DNA of 64,000 nt from Pseudomonadales bacterium (GTDB lineage: Bacteria; Pseudomonadota; Gammaproteobacteria; Pseudomonadales; Halieaceae). The DNA lies in NCBI GenBank assembly GCA_024234855.1, contig JACKNN010000002.1:561001-625000 (forward strand), in the 5' to 3' direction. Below are positions 36,956-46,331 of this stretch, in pieces. The position numbers and the translations under genes were made by a program. The notes under the pieces were generated by a model. The model was not told where the DNA came from. It worked only from the letters and a program-made list of their open reading frames with translations, and did no database searches. Position 1 is the first letter of the stretch, and each line of letters begins with the position of its first letter.

Positions 36956-38236
36956 ATGAATAACCCCCATTACGTGACTGCCGATGAGGCAGTAAAAAAT
37001 ATCCGTTCAGGTGAGCGGGTGTTCTTACACAGTGCGGCCGCGACACCGCAGCTGCTGGTGGACGCCCTGACCGCCCGTGGCCATGAGCTGGGAGGCGTTG
37101 AACTCGTCAGCATCCATACCGAGGGCGCAGCCCCCTACCTCGATCCCCGCTTCGACGGCATATTTCACCTCAATACGTTTTTTGTCGGTGCCAATACCCG
37201 CGCGGCCGTAGCCAACGGCATGGCCAGCTATGTGCCCGTGTTCCTCAGCGAGATCCCGGGTTTATTCCGCTCGGGCCGGATGCCGCTGGATGTCGCCCTG
37301 GTCCAGGTCAGCCCCCCGGACAAACACGGTTTTTGCTCCCTGGGTGTTTCGGTCGATATTACCAATGCCGCGATAGAGACCGCCCGGCACGTTATCGCCC
37401 AGGTCAACGAGAACATGCCGCGGGTGCACGGCAACGGTATTATCCACGTCTCGGCCATGGATGCGCTGGTGCGATGCGACAACCCCATTTTCGAGATGGT
37501 TCCGCCGCCGCCCTCCCCGATCGAAAGTAAAATCGGCGCCTTTATTGCCGAGCTGGTCGAGGATGGGGCAACCCTGCAGACCGGTATCGGCGGTATCCCC
37601 GATGCCGCCCTGCGATCACTGCGCGACCACCGGGATCTCGGCATGCACACCGAGATGTTCTCCGACGGTGTCATGGAACTGGTGGAATGTGGCGCCCTCA
37701 CCGGCCGTAAAAAAACCAAGCAATGGGGCAAGATCGTGGCGGGCTTCTGCATGGGTTCCAGGGCCCTGTACGACTTTGTCGATGACAACCCGCTGATCGA
37801 AATGCGGGATATTTCCTACGTCAACGACACCTCGGTCATTCGCACCAATCCCAGGGTGACGGCCATCAACAGCGCGCTGGAGGTCGATATCACCGGCCAG
37901 GTGTGCGCCGATTCCCTGGGCAGCAACCAGTACTCCGGCGTGGGAGGCCAGGTCGATTTCATTCGCGGTGCGGCGCTGTCACCCGGGGGCAAGCCCATCA
38001 TCGCCCTGAATTCGCTGACCAGCCGCGGCCTGTCCAAGATCGTCACCCGGCTGAAACCCGGCGCCAGCGTGACTACCAGCCGGGCCCACGTACACTACGT
38101 AGTGACCGAATACGGGGTCGCCTACCTCTACGGCAAGAACCTGCGGCAGCGAGCCTCGGCACTCATCGCCATCGCACACCCCAACCACAGGGAGCAGCTG
38201 GAGCGGGAGGCATACTCGATCTTTCGCCGGCATTAG
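36956..38236 (+). CDS. Acetyl-CoA hydrolase/transferase family protein
   Basis: 426 residues from ATG 36956 (MNNPHYVTADEAVKNI); an in-frame ATG at 36941 is possible but its purine stretch is too close. Hallmarks are the two CoA-transferase halves, with GIGGIPDAALRSL, HTEMFSDGVMELVE, SNQYSGVGGQVDFIRGAA and the C-terminal VVTEYGVAYLYGKNLRQRA. Members move CoA between acetate and 4-hydroxybutyrate, succinate or propionate, or hydrolyse acetyl-CoA; the exact donor is unclear. The closest pattern is 4-hydroxybutyrate CoA-transferase. It follows the LuxR-type gene by 64 bases on the same strand. Confidence 0.88.
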   Translation: MNNPHYVTADEAVKNIRSGERVFLHSAAATPQLLVDALTARGHELGGVELVSIHTEGAAPYLDPRFDGIFHLNTFFVGANTRAAVANGMASYVPVFLSEIPGLFRSGRMPLDVALVQVSPPDKHGFCSLGVSVDITNAAIETARHVIAQVNENMPRVHGNGIIHVSAMDALVRCDNPIFEMVPPPPSPIESKIGAFIAELVEDGATLQTGIGGIPDAALRSLRDHRDLGMHTEMFSDGVMELVECGALTGRKKTKQWGKIVAGFCMGSRALYDFVDDNPLIEMRDISYVNDTSVIRTNPRVTAINSALEVDITGQVCADSLGSNQYSGVGGQVDFIRGAALSPGGKPIIALNSLTSRGLSKIVTRLKPGASVTTSRAHVHYVVTEYGVAYLYGKNLRQRASALIAIAHPNHREQLEREAYSIFRRH

Positions 38237-38525
38237 CCCTACCGGCTGTCACCGAACCACCCAGTTGTTTTAAAATAAATACATTATTAATCAAAGATCT
38301 ATGGAATAAATATAAAGTTAATTATTGATATTGCCAGAAACAATCGGGTGCGTTGGTTCAACGGCCGCTGCGACGGGATACCCTGCCCCGACCGATCTCG
38401 GGCCTGCTGAACTTTCCCGATCTTTGCATATCTATAAAGAGTCTGTTTAACCCGGGCCAACTCGCGGTTACACTTGGCCATTATTTTCTGTTACTGGTGG
38501 CAAAATCTTGTACCTGACCAAGCAA

Positions 38526-40628
38526 ATGAAAACGTCTGCGGCACTGACCCTGCCCGCCCTGCTGTCACTCTTCCTGTCGCTGCCCACCTGGGCGACGATA
38601 GAGTCCAGCGACAGCGAGCGCGAAACTATCGTGGAGATGATTGGCCAGCTGGAACAGCGCCATTACGCCAAGCACCGCTACGACGACGATATGTCCTCGG
38701 CTCACCTGGACAGCTATATCGAAAGCCTGGACCGGGGCAAGATGTTTTTCACCGCGACCGACCTTGCGGAATTTGAAAAGTACCGCACGACAATGGATGA
38801 CCAGCTGCACGAGGGAAATCTCGTGGCGGGCTTTGAGATCTTCAACCGTTTCCAGCAGCGACTGGAAGAGCGAATGGAAAATGTGGTCGAAACCCTGCCG
38901 CAGCAGGTCCAGGCCATGGACTTCACCGTGGATGAAAGCTTTCCCGTCGATGCCGATGAATGGGACTGGGCCAGGACCCCTGCCGAGCTGGACGACCGCT
39001 GGCGCAAGCGCATCAAAAACGAGGTGCTGAGCCTTAAACTGGCCAAGAAACCGGCCGAGGAAATTGCCCCTACGCTGGTCAAACGCTACAACAGTCAGCT
39101 CAAGCGGGTGCGCCAGTACAACAGCCAGGATGTGTTCCAGATCTATGCGAACGCGCTCACGGAATTGTACGACCCGCATACCAACTACCTGTCCCCGCGT
39201 CGGTCCGAGAATTTCAATATCAATATGAGCCTGTCGCTGGAGGGAATTGGCGCGGTACTGCAGCAGGAGGATGAGTACACCAAGGTATCCAGCCTGGTGG
39301 CGAAAGGCCCCGCGGATAAACAGGGTGAGCTGAAACCCGCTGACCGGATCATCGGCGTGGGCCAGGGCGAGGATGGCGCGATCGAAGACGTGATCGGCTG
39401 GCGCCTCGACGAGGTAGTGGAGTTGATCAGGGGTCCCAAGGATTCCACCGTGCGGCTGGAAGTTATTCCCGCCAAGTCCAAGGCGGCCGACGAGCGTAAA
39501 ATTGTTACCATCGTGCGCAACAAGGTGAAGCTGGAGGAGCAGTCGGCCCAGAAAAAAATACTGGAGATCCCCGAGGGCGACAGGACGATCAAGGTGGGGG
39601 TGATCGATATCCCCGCGTTTTATATCGACTTTGACGCCATGCGCCGGGGCGAGGAGGACTACAAGAGCACGACCCGGGATGTCAAAGTGTTGCTGCAGGA
39701 ACTGCAGGACGAGGGTGTTGAGGGGATCGTGATCGACCTGCGCAACAATGGCGGCGGCTCATTGCAGGAGGCCAACGAACTGACGGGCCTGTTTATCGAG
39801 TACGGCCCAACCGTCCAGATCCGGCACTCCTCCCGCCGGGTGTGGCGCGACGGCAAACGCCTGAAAACGACCTATTACGAAGGCCCGCTGGTCGTGCTGA
39901 TCAATCGCCTCAGCGCCTCCGCCTCGGAGATTTTTGCGGGTGCACTACAGGATTACCAACGCGGGCTCATTGTCGGCGACCGCTCCTTTGGCAAGGGCAC
40001 GGTGCAGACGCTCATCCCCCTGACGGAGGGGCAGCTGAAAATCACCGAGAGCAAGTTTTACCGCATTTCTGGCGACAGCACCCAGCACCGCGGTGTGGTA
40101 CCCGACGTGGAATTTCCCTCCATATATGACGCGGAAGAAATCGGTGAGAGCTCACTGGATCACGCCCTCAACTGGGACCAGATCAACCCGGTGCGACACC
40201 AGCGCTACAACGACCTCTCCACTGTCGTTCCCAGGGTTACCGCGTCCTTTGTAGAGCGCAGCGCTGGCAACCCGGATTTCGTCTACCTCGAGGAACAGGT
40301 GGAGATGGCGCGCCAGACCAGCGAGATTACCGAGCTTCCCCTCAATGAAGCGGCGCGTATCGCCCTGCGGGAGAGCCAGGAGCAGAAAGCGCTGGTCATC
40401 GAGAACAAGCGGCGCAAGGCAAAAGGCGAGGAGTTGCTGACCTCGCTCGATGAAGATGAACTGGACGAGGCGGATGAAGCGGATCCGGAACTGGCGGCCG
40501 AGGAGGAGCCTGACGATGAGGAACCGGATGTACTGCTCACCGAGGCGGGCAACGTGCTGGTAGATATGCTGCTGCTGAAGGAGCGCGCCTACGCGGTGCA
40601 CACCCCGGGGGAGGAACCGAAAAAGTAG
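38526..40628 (+). CDS. prc: Carboxy-terminal processing protease (Prc/Tsp)
   Basis: 700 residues from ATG 38526, which gives a clean Sec signal (KTSAALTLPALLSLFLSLPT, cut after WA); a TTG six codons earlier is less likely. An N-terminal helical domain precedes the PDZ domain (about 250-330, SLEGIGAVLQ and KPADRIIGVGQG). The S41 catalytic part contains LRNNGGGSLQEA, the nucleophile serine in RLSASASEIFAGAL (about 463) and the lysine in GDRSFGKGTVQ (about 490). A DUF3340 tail ends in a very acidic stretch (residues 645-680). It degrades tagged and misfolded periplasmic proteins. The 289 bases upstream are AT-rich and hold no gene. Confidence 0.95.
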   Translation: MKTSAALTLPALLSLFLSLPTWATIESSDSERETIVEMIGQLEQRHYAKHRYDDDMSSAHLDSYIESLDRGKMFFTATDLAEFEKYRTTMDDQLHEGNLVAGFEIFNRFQQRLEERMENVVETLPQQVQAMDFTVDESFPVDADEWDWARTPAELDDRWRKRIKNEVLSLKLAKKPAEEIAPTLVKRYNSQLKRVRQYNSQDVFQIYANALTELYDPHTNYLSPRRSENFNINMSLSLEGIGAVLQQEDEYTKVSSLVAKGPADKQGELKPADRIIGVGQGEDGAIEDVIGWRLDEVVELIRGPKDSTVRLEVIPAKSKAADERKIVTIVRNKVKLEEQSAQKKILEIPEGDRTIKVGVIDIPAFYIDFDAMRRGEEDYKSTTRDVKVLLQELQDEGVEGIVIDLRNNGGGSLQEANELTGLFIEYGPTVQIRHSSRRVWRDGKRLKTTYYEGPLVVLINRLSASASEIFAGALQDYQRGLIVGDRSFGKGTVQTLIPLTEGQLKITESKFYRISGDSTQHRGVVPDVEFPSIYDAEEIGESSLDHALNWDQINPVRHQRYNDLSTVVPRVTASFVERSAGNPDFVYLEEQVEMARQTSEITELPLNEAARIALRESQEQKALVIENKRRKAKGEELLTSLDEDELDEADEADPELAAEEEPDDEEPDVLLTEAGNVLVDMLLLKERAYAVHTPGEEPKK

Positions 40629-40645
40629 CCCCCCCACCCGCTTGA

Positions 40646-42046
40646 CTAGCGCGGCGTGACATCGTTGTGCTCGCCGAACCAGGCCAGCCTGTCGTGCAGG
40701 TGCACCACATTGCCGACGATGATCAGGGTTGGCGCGCGCGGGTTCTCACGTTCCACTATGGCCGCCATGGTCGCCAGCGTGCCGGTAATCACCCGCTGTT
40801 GCGGCGTGCTGGCCCGCTCCACCAGGGCAATCGGCGTGTCGCCCGCTCGACCATGGCGCTGCAGTTGCTCACAGATTACGGGCAGGCCCACCAGGCCCAT
40901 GTAAAAAACCAGGGTTTCGGATTCCGAGCAGAACTCACTCCAGTCGTGATTGAGGGTGCCGTCTTTGAGGTGACCGGCCACGAAGCGGACGCTGCGGGCG
41001 TAATCGCGGTGGGTGAGCGGGATGCCAGCATAGCAGGCGGCGGCGCTGGCGGCGGTAATACCCGGAATTACCTGGAAGGGAATGGCGTTTTCCGCCAGCA
41101 GTTCTATCTCCTCGCCGCCGCGGCCGAAGATAAAAGGATCCCCCCCCTTGAGCCGCACCACCCGCTTGCCTTGCTGAGCCAGCGTTACCAGCAACTGGTT
41201 GATCTGATCCTGCGGTACCGCATGTTCTGACCGGGCCTTGCCCACGTAGATCCGCTCGGCATCGCGCCGGGCCATCTCCAGGATCCCGGGTGCCACCAGC
41301 CTGTCGTACAGCACCACATCGGCGCTTTGCAACAGGCGCTGGGCCTTGAATGTCATCAGGTCCGGGTCACCCGGCCCGGCGCCCAGCAGGTAGACCTCCC
41401 CCCTATGGTAGGGTGCGGTATCCTGCAGTTGCGCCTGCAAGCTGGCCTCGGCCTGTCCCTCCTTGCCCGCCAGTACCAGCTCACCCACGGTGCCTTCCAC
41501 CGCCTGTTCCCAGAACAGGCGTCGGGCACCGGCGTCGGGCAACGCCTGTTTCACCGTGTCGCGCAGGCGGCCGGCGAACAGCGCGAGCCGGCCATAGGCC
41601 GCGGGCACCATGGCCTCGATCCTGCGGCGCAGCAGGCGCACCAGTACCGGGCTGTTACCACTGCTGGAAATCGCGATGGTCAGCGGTGAGCGTTCCACGA
41701 TCGAGGGGAAGATAAACGTGCACAACTCAGGGGCATCCACCACGTTCACCGGCAGCTGGCGCGCGCTGGCATCCCGGAATACCTGCTCATTAACCTGTCG
41801 CAGCGGCGTTGCCGCCACGGCCAGCACGGCGCCCTCCAGCGCCGCTGAACAATACTCGCCTCGCTGCCAGTTGCCACCGCTTTGTGCCAGCATCTGCTCC
41901 AGTTCGGCGGCGATAGCCGGCGCCACTACGGTGAGGCTGGCGCCCGCTTTGAGCAACAGTCTCGCCTTGCGGGTGGCCACCTGGCCACCACCCACCAGCA
42001 GCACCCTGGACCCGCTGATGCGCAGGCTGATGGGCAGAAAATCCAC
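40646..42046 (-). CDS. cysG: Siroheme synthase (multifunctional)
   Basis: 466 residues with the three-activity CysG layout. Residues 1-210 are the precorrin-2 dehydrogenase/ferrochelatase (VLLVGGGQVATRKARLLL, SSSGNSPVLVRLLR); 215-460 are the uroporphyrinogen III methyltransferase (VYLLGAGPGDPDLMTFKAQ, VRLKGGDPFIFGRGGEE, YAGIPLTHRDYARS). It makes siroheme for the sulfite/nitrite reductase at 3.9-5.5 kb. It starts 4 bases after serS and forms one transcription unit with it and crcB, a known gammaproteobacterial order. Confidence 0.97.
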   Translation of the reverse strand: MDFLPISLRISGSRVLLVGGGQVATRKARLLLKAGASLTVVAPAIAAELEQMLAQSGGNWQRGEYCSAALEGAVLAVAATPLRQVNEQVFRDASARQLPVNVVDAPELCTFIFPSIVERSPLTIAISSSGNSPVLVRLLRRRIEAMVPAAYGRLALFAGRLRDTVKQALPDAGARRLFWEQAVEGTVGELVLAGKEGQAEASLQAQLQDTAPYHRGEVYLLGAGPGDPDLMTFKAQRLLQSADVVLYDRLVAPGILEMARRDAERIYVGKARSEHAVPQDQINQLLVTLAQQGKRVVRLKGGDPFIFGRGGEEIELLAENAIPFQVIPGITAASAAACYAGIPLTHRDYARSVRFVAGHLKDGTLNHDWSEFCSESETLVFYMGLVGLPVICEQLQRHGRAGDTPIALVERASTPQQRVITGTLATMAAIVERENPRAPTLIIVGNVVHLHDRLAWFGEHNDVTPR

Positions 42047-42050
42047 CGCC

Positions 42051-43349
42051 TTAACCGCGCAACTCGGTGGCGCCCCCCAGCCAGGGGCGCAGGGCCTCGG
42101 GGACCGTCACACTGCCGTCAGCCTGCTGGTAGTTTTCCATAATGGCCACCAGGGTCCGGCCCACGGCCAGGCCCGAGCCGTTCAGGGTATGCAACAGCTC
42201 GGGCTTGCCGGTGGCAGGGTTGCGCCAGCGGGCCTGCATGCGCCTGGCCTGGTAGTCGCCGAAACTGCTGCAGGAGGAGATCTCCCGGTAGTTGTCCTGG
42301 GCCGGCAGCCAGACTTCCAGATCGTAGGTCTTGCAGGCGGAAAAGCCGATATCGCCGCCGCACAGGATCACCTTGCGGTAGGGCAGCTCCAGCGCCTGCA
42401 GCACGTTTTCGGCGTGGCCGGTCAGTTGCTCCAGCGCTGAATCTGACTGCCCGGGCCTGACCAGCTGAACCAGCTCGACTTTCTCGAACTGGTGCTGGCG
42501 TATCATGCCCCGGGTATCGCGGCCGTAGCTGCCGGCCTCACTGCGAAAACAGGGGCTGTGGCAGGCAAAGCGCACACCGGCCTCTCCCAGCTCACTGTCC
42601 TCGAATATCCGGTCCCGCGCGACATTGGTCACGGGCACCTCGGCAGTGGGTATCAGGTAGTAGCCCTGGGCGCCCTCCAGCCGGAACAGGTCCTCCTCGA
42701 ACTTGGGCAGCTGGCCGGTGCCGAGCAGCGAGTCGCGATTGACAATATAGGGCACGTAAATTTCTGTGTAGCCGTGCTCCCGGGTGTGCATGTCGAGCAT
42801 GAACTGGATCAGGGCGCGGTGCATCCGGGCCAAATCGCCGTACATGACCGTAAAGCGCGAGCCGGTGATCTTGCCACCGGTCTCGGCGTCCAGCTGGCCC
42901 AAGCCATCGCCGAGGTCGACGTGGTCCTTTAGCGGAAACTCAAATGTCCTGGGGGTGCCCCAGCGCAGGACTTCGACGTTATCGGCCTCACTCGCCCCCG
43001 GCGGAACATCCGGCGCCGGAATGTTCGGCACGCTGAGCAGCAAATCGTCCAGCTCGCCCTGCACCGATTTTGCCTGTTCGGTCAGTGCGTCGAGCTGGCT
43101 GGCGATCCTGGCCAGGGTGTCGTTGACCTGTGCTTTGGCCTCTTCCACCGGCACGCCCTGCCCCACCAGCTGGCCGATTTTTTTCGAGGCGCTCTTGCGC
43201 TCCGCGAGCAGGTTCTGGCTGTCAATATCCGCCTGCTTGCGGCGGGCGTCCAGGGCTGTGAAGGCGGCGACGTCGAACGGGTAGCCGCGTTTGTTGAGGG
43301 CGGCGGCTACCGCTTCGGGGTCCTGCCGCACGGCCTTGATATCCAACAT
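42051..43349 (-). CDS. serS: Serine-tRNA ligase
   Basis: 432 residues, the usual SerRS length. It opens with MLDIKAVRQDPEAVAAALNKRG and the long antiparallel coiled coil that grips the tRNA-Ser variable arm (about 30-105). Class II motif 2 is seen as FRSEAGSYGRDTRGMIRQHQF and motif 3 as NGSGLAVGRTLVAIMENYQ. It charges tRNA-Ser and also supplies Ser-tRNA for selenocysteine where used. Neighbours crcB and cysG are standard for this locus. Confidence 0.98.
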   Translation of the reverse strand: MLDIKAVRQDPEAVAAALNKRGYPFDVAAFTALDARRKQADIDSQNLLAERKSASKKIGQLVGQGVPVEEAKAQVNDTLARIASQLDALTEQAKSVQGELDDLLLSVPNIPAPDVPPGASEADNVEVLRWGTPRTFEFPLKDHVDLGDGLGQLDAETGGKITGSRFTVMYGDLARMHRALIQFMLDMHTREHGYTEIYVPYIVNRDSLLGTGQLPKFEEDLFRLEGAQGYYLIPTAEVPVTNVARDRIFEDSELGEAGVRFACHSPCFRSEAGSYGRDTRGMIRQHQFEKVELVQLVRPGQSDSALEQLTGHAENVLQALELPYRKVILCGGDIGFSACKTYDLEVWLPAQDNYREISSCSSFGDYQARRMQARWRNPATGKPELLHTLNGSGLAVGRTLVAIMENYQQADGSVTVPEALRPWLGGATELRG

Positions 43350-43396
43350 GTTGTAGGGTCCTGTATCCGGTGTTGTTCAGTTTGCCTGCGCGCGGC

Positions 43397-43774
43397 CTAT
43401 ACCAGGGCGCGGGTCAGCTGCATTGCGGCGCCGGCCATCACCACGCACAGCACCGCGCTGGCCAGCATATAGCCCAGGGCGTGACCCAGGTGGCCCGCCT
43501 CAAGCAGGGTGATGGTCTCCAGTGAAAACGTGGAGAAGGTGGTAAAGGCGCCCAGGAAGCCCACCATCAGCACGCTGCGCCAGTCCTGGTGGATCAGCTG
43601 CTTTTCCACCAGCAGCACATACACGATGCCGATGGTAAAGGAGCCGAGCACGTTCACCAGCAGCGTCCCCACCGGCAACCGTCCCTCCCACAGGCCGTGA
43701 GCCCAACCGGCGAGGAGGTAGCGTGCCACGGCGCCGGAGGCGCCGCCAAGGCCAATAAACAGCAGGTATTTCAT
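43397..43774 (-). CDS. crcB: Fluoride channel CrcB (Fluc)
   Basis: 125 residues with four membrane helices. Family marks are FIGLGGASGAVARYLL at the N-terminus, GTLLVNVLGSFTIG with the conserved asparagine, and VGFLGAFTTFSTFSLE with the TFSTF phenylalanine box. It exports fluoride as a dual-topology dimer. No fluoride riboswitch was recognised upstream. It sits between serS and galE on the same strand. Confidence 0.95.
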   Translation of the reverse strand: MKYLLFIGLGGASGAVARYLLAGWAHGLWEGRLPVGTLLVNVLGSFTIGIVYVLLVEKQLIHQDWRSVLMVGFLGAFTTFSTFSLETITLLEAGHLGHALGYMLASAVLCVVMAGAAMQLTRALV

Positions 43775-43879
43775 GATAATACAGTGGCTGCCAGGGAAGC
43801 GGCATTGTACTGGTTTTGGCCGCGTGGCGCAGGTGTTTCCATGTCACTGACCCTCGATCGGCGTGGGCATCCTCCGGGT

Positions 43880-44896
43880 TCAGGGGTAGCCTGTGGGATT
43901 TTGCTGCTGCCAGCGCCAGGCATCCATGCACATCGCTGCCAGGTCCTGCTCCGCCCGCCAGCCCAGCTCGCGCCGGGCCCGCTCCGGGTCGGCATAGCAC
44001 TCGGCGATATCACCGGGCCGACGCGGCACGATGGTGTGGGGGATGGCCTTGCCGCAGGCCGCCTCGAAAGCCGCAACCATCTCCAGCACTGAGTAACCGG
44101 TGCCAGTGCCCAGGTTGTGGGTGATACACCCGGGCGCCTCCGCCAGCTTCTGCAGTGCCTTGATATGACCCCTGGCAAGGTCTGTGACGTGAATGTAATC
44201 GCGCACGCCGGTGCCGTCGCGGGTGGGGTAATCACCACCGAAAACCGAGAGCTCCCGGCGCAGGCCACTGGCCGTCTGGGCGATATAGGGCATGAGGTTA
44301 TTGGGGATACCGCTGGGATGCTCCCCTATCCTGCCGCTGGGGTGCGCACCGGCGGGGTTGAAATAGCGCAGGATGGAGATGTTCCAGCCCGGGTCCGAGG
44401 CGTGCAGGTCGCGCAGCATCTCCTCGATCATCAATTTGCTGCGGCCGTAGGGATTGGTGGCGGACAGTGGGAAATCCTCGTCTATCGGGTTACTCGCCGG
44501 GTCGCCATACACCGTGGCGGATGAGCTGAACACCAGGCTGGTCACGCCCTCCTCCGCCATGGCCTGCAACAGGTGGACCGCACCGCAGACATTGTTGTCA
44601 TAGTAGTCCAGTGGTTGAGCCACCGACTCCCCCACGGCCTTGAGGCCGGCGAAGTGGATGACGGCGCCAATCCTGTGCGCCCGCAGCAACTGGCGCACGG
44701 CCTGTCCATCGCGCACGTCACCGCGTTCGAACACGAGGGACCTGCCGGTTATTTCCTGCACGCGCTCCAGTGCGACCTCGCTGCCATTGCAGAGGTTGTC
44801 CAGCACCACGACCCGGTAGTCCTGTTCCAGCAATTCCACGCAGACGTGCGAGCCGATGTAGCCCGCGCCGCCGGTGACCAGCACATTGATTGTCAT
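43880..44896 (-). CDS. galE: UDP-glucose 4-epimerase
   Basis: 338 residues, matching E. coli GalE. The N-terminal NAD loop is VLVTGGAGYIGSHVCVEL; the catalytic pair is Ser in SSSATVYG and the Tyr-X3-Lys in NPYGRSKLMIEE; the sugar-binding region GVRDYIHVTDLARGH and the C-terminal RRPGDIAECYADP are standard. It interconverts UDP-glucose and UDP-galactose for envelope polysaccharide. It lies inside the normally contiguous rarA-crcB-serS block, an apparent insertion. Confidence 0.97.
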   Translation of the reverse strand: MTINVLVTGGAGYIGSHVCVELLEQDYRVVVLDNLCNGSEVALERVQEITGRSLVFERGDVRDGQAVRQLLRAHRIGAVIHFAGLKAVGESVAQPLDYYDNNVCGAVHLLQAMAEEGVTSLVFSSSATVYGDPASNPIDEDFPLSATNPYGRSKLMIEEMLRDLHASDPGWNISILRYFNPAGAHPSGRIGEHPSGIPNNLMPYIAQTASGLRRELSVFGGDYPTRDGTGVRDYIHVTDLARGHIKALQKLAEAPGCITHNLGTGTGYSVLEMVAAFEAACGKAIPHTIVPRRPGDIAECYADPERARRELGWRAEQDLAAMCMDAWRWQQQNPTGYP

Positions 44897-44936
44897 GATT
44901 ACTGGGGTATCCGTTAGTGGGTTGATCGCGCGCCGG

Positions 44937-46331
44937 TTATTCGTCCCGGTAGCGCTTGCGACTGCTGATCTTATCGAGTTCGCGCAGGTATTTGAACTTT
45001 TCGCGGATTTTGCTCTCGAGCCCGCGATCGACCGGTTCGTAATAGCGCCTGTCTTTCATTGCTTCAGGAAAATAATTTTCCCCTGCGGCGTAGCCGCCCT
45101 CCTCGTCGTGGGCATAGCGATAGTCCGCACCGTGCTCCATGTCCTTGAGCAGTCGGGTCGGGGCATTGCGAAGATGCAGTGGCACTTCGCTGCTGCCCCC
45201 CTGTTCCACATCCGCGCGTGCGGCCTTGTAGGCAGTGTAGACGGCATTGCTCTTGGCGGCGCAGGCCAGGTAGACGATGGCCTGGGCGATCGCCAGTTCG
45301 CCCTCGGGACTGCCCAGGCGCTCCTGCACCTGCCACGCGTCCAGGCACAAGGCCAGTGCCCGGGGGTCCGCATTGCCGATATCCTCGCTGGCCATCCGCA
45401 CTACCCGCCGGGCGATGTAGAGCGGGTCGCAACCACCGTCGAGCATACGACAGAACCAGTACAGGGCGGCATCCGGGGCACTGCCGCGCACCGCCTTGTG
45501 CAGGGCGCTGATCTGGTCGTAAAAAAGGTCGCCACCCTTGTCGAATCGGCGCAGCGACGCCTGCAGCACCTCTTCGAGGGTGTTGGCGGTAATCCGGCCG
45601 TCCGCGGCCAGGTCCGCGGCCAGTTCCAGCAGGTTGAGGGCGCGGCGGGCATCGCCGTCAGCCTGGCGTGCGATGAGCCCGAGGCAGCCCTCCTCCACCG
45701 CAATCGGGTGCTGCAGCGCCGCCAGGCCGCGCAGCAGGACGGCCTCGATATCTGCGGACTCTAGGGGGCGCAACTTGTAGACCCGGGCGCGGGACAACAG
45801 GGCGTTGTTGAGTTCGAACGACGGGTTCTCGGTGGTGGCGCCGATGAAGATCACCGTGCCATCCTCCACATAGGGCAGGAAGGCGTCCTGCTGCGACTTG
45901 TTGAAGCGATGCACCTCGTCGACGAACAGCACCGTGTCGCGACCGGCGGCCTTGTTCTGCCTGGCCTGGGCGATGGCCTCGCGTATCTCCTTCACGCCGG
46001 ACAACACGGCGGACAACTGCAGGAAATGGGCGTTGGCCTGGCCGGCGGCTATCCGCGCCAGCGTGGTCTTGCCGACGCCGGGGGGACCCCAGAAAATCAT
46101 CGAGTGCAGCTGGCGGCTGTCAATGGCCTGGCGCAGGGGTTTGCCCGGCCCCAGCATGTGCTGCTGGCCGGCGTAGTCAGCAAGCGTGTGGGGGCGCAGC
46201 CTGGCAGCCAGCGGCTGATAGCCGGTGGCGGGTTCGCCCGGGGCGGTGGCCGCCTGCGGGGTATCGCAGAAAAGGCTGGTCTGGGTCGTGCCGGGGGATT
46301 CGGGGCTGTCCTGCCCTGAATCAATCGTCAT
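44937..46331 (-). CDS. rarA: Replication-associated recombination protein A (RarA/MgsA)
   Basis: 464 residues of a clamp-loader-type AAA+ ATPase. Walker A is WGPPGVGKTTLAR (near residue 83), Walker B VLFVDEVHRFNKSQQD, sensor 1 FIGATTENPSFELNNALLSR. The C-terminal tetramerisation and SSB-contact region ends with DRRYYEPVDRGLE. It acts at stalled replication forks. It overlaps the end of lolA by 11 bases and follows the conserved ftsK-lolA-rarA order. Confidence 0.97.
   Translation of the reverse strand: MTIDSGQDSPESPGTTQTSLFCDTPQAATAPGEPATGYQPLAARLRPHTLADYAGQQHMLGPGKPLRQAIDSRQLHSMIFWGPPGVGKTTLARIAAGQANAHFLQLSAVLSGVKEIREAIAQARQNKAAGRDTVLFVDEVHRFNKSQQDAFLPYVEDGTVIFIGATTENPSFELNNALLSRARVYKLRPLESADIEAVLLRGLAALQHPIAVEEGCLGLIARQADGDARRALNLLELAADLAADGRITANTLEEVLQASLRRFDKGGDLFYDQISALHKAVRGSAPDAALYWFCRMLDGGCDPLYIARRVVRMASEDIGNADPRALALCLDAWQVQERLGSPEGELAIAQAIVYLACAAKSNAVYTAYKAARADVEQGGSSEVPLHLRNAPTRLLKDMEHGADYRYAHDEEGGYAAGENYFPEAMKDRRYYEPVDRGLESKIREKFKYLRELDKISSRKRYRDE

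Noticed and set aside
43775..43879. Fluoride riboswitch upstream of crcB
   Set aside because: No crcB-motif pseudoknot sequence was seen in the 105 bases before the gene.
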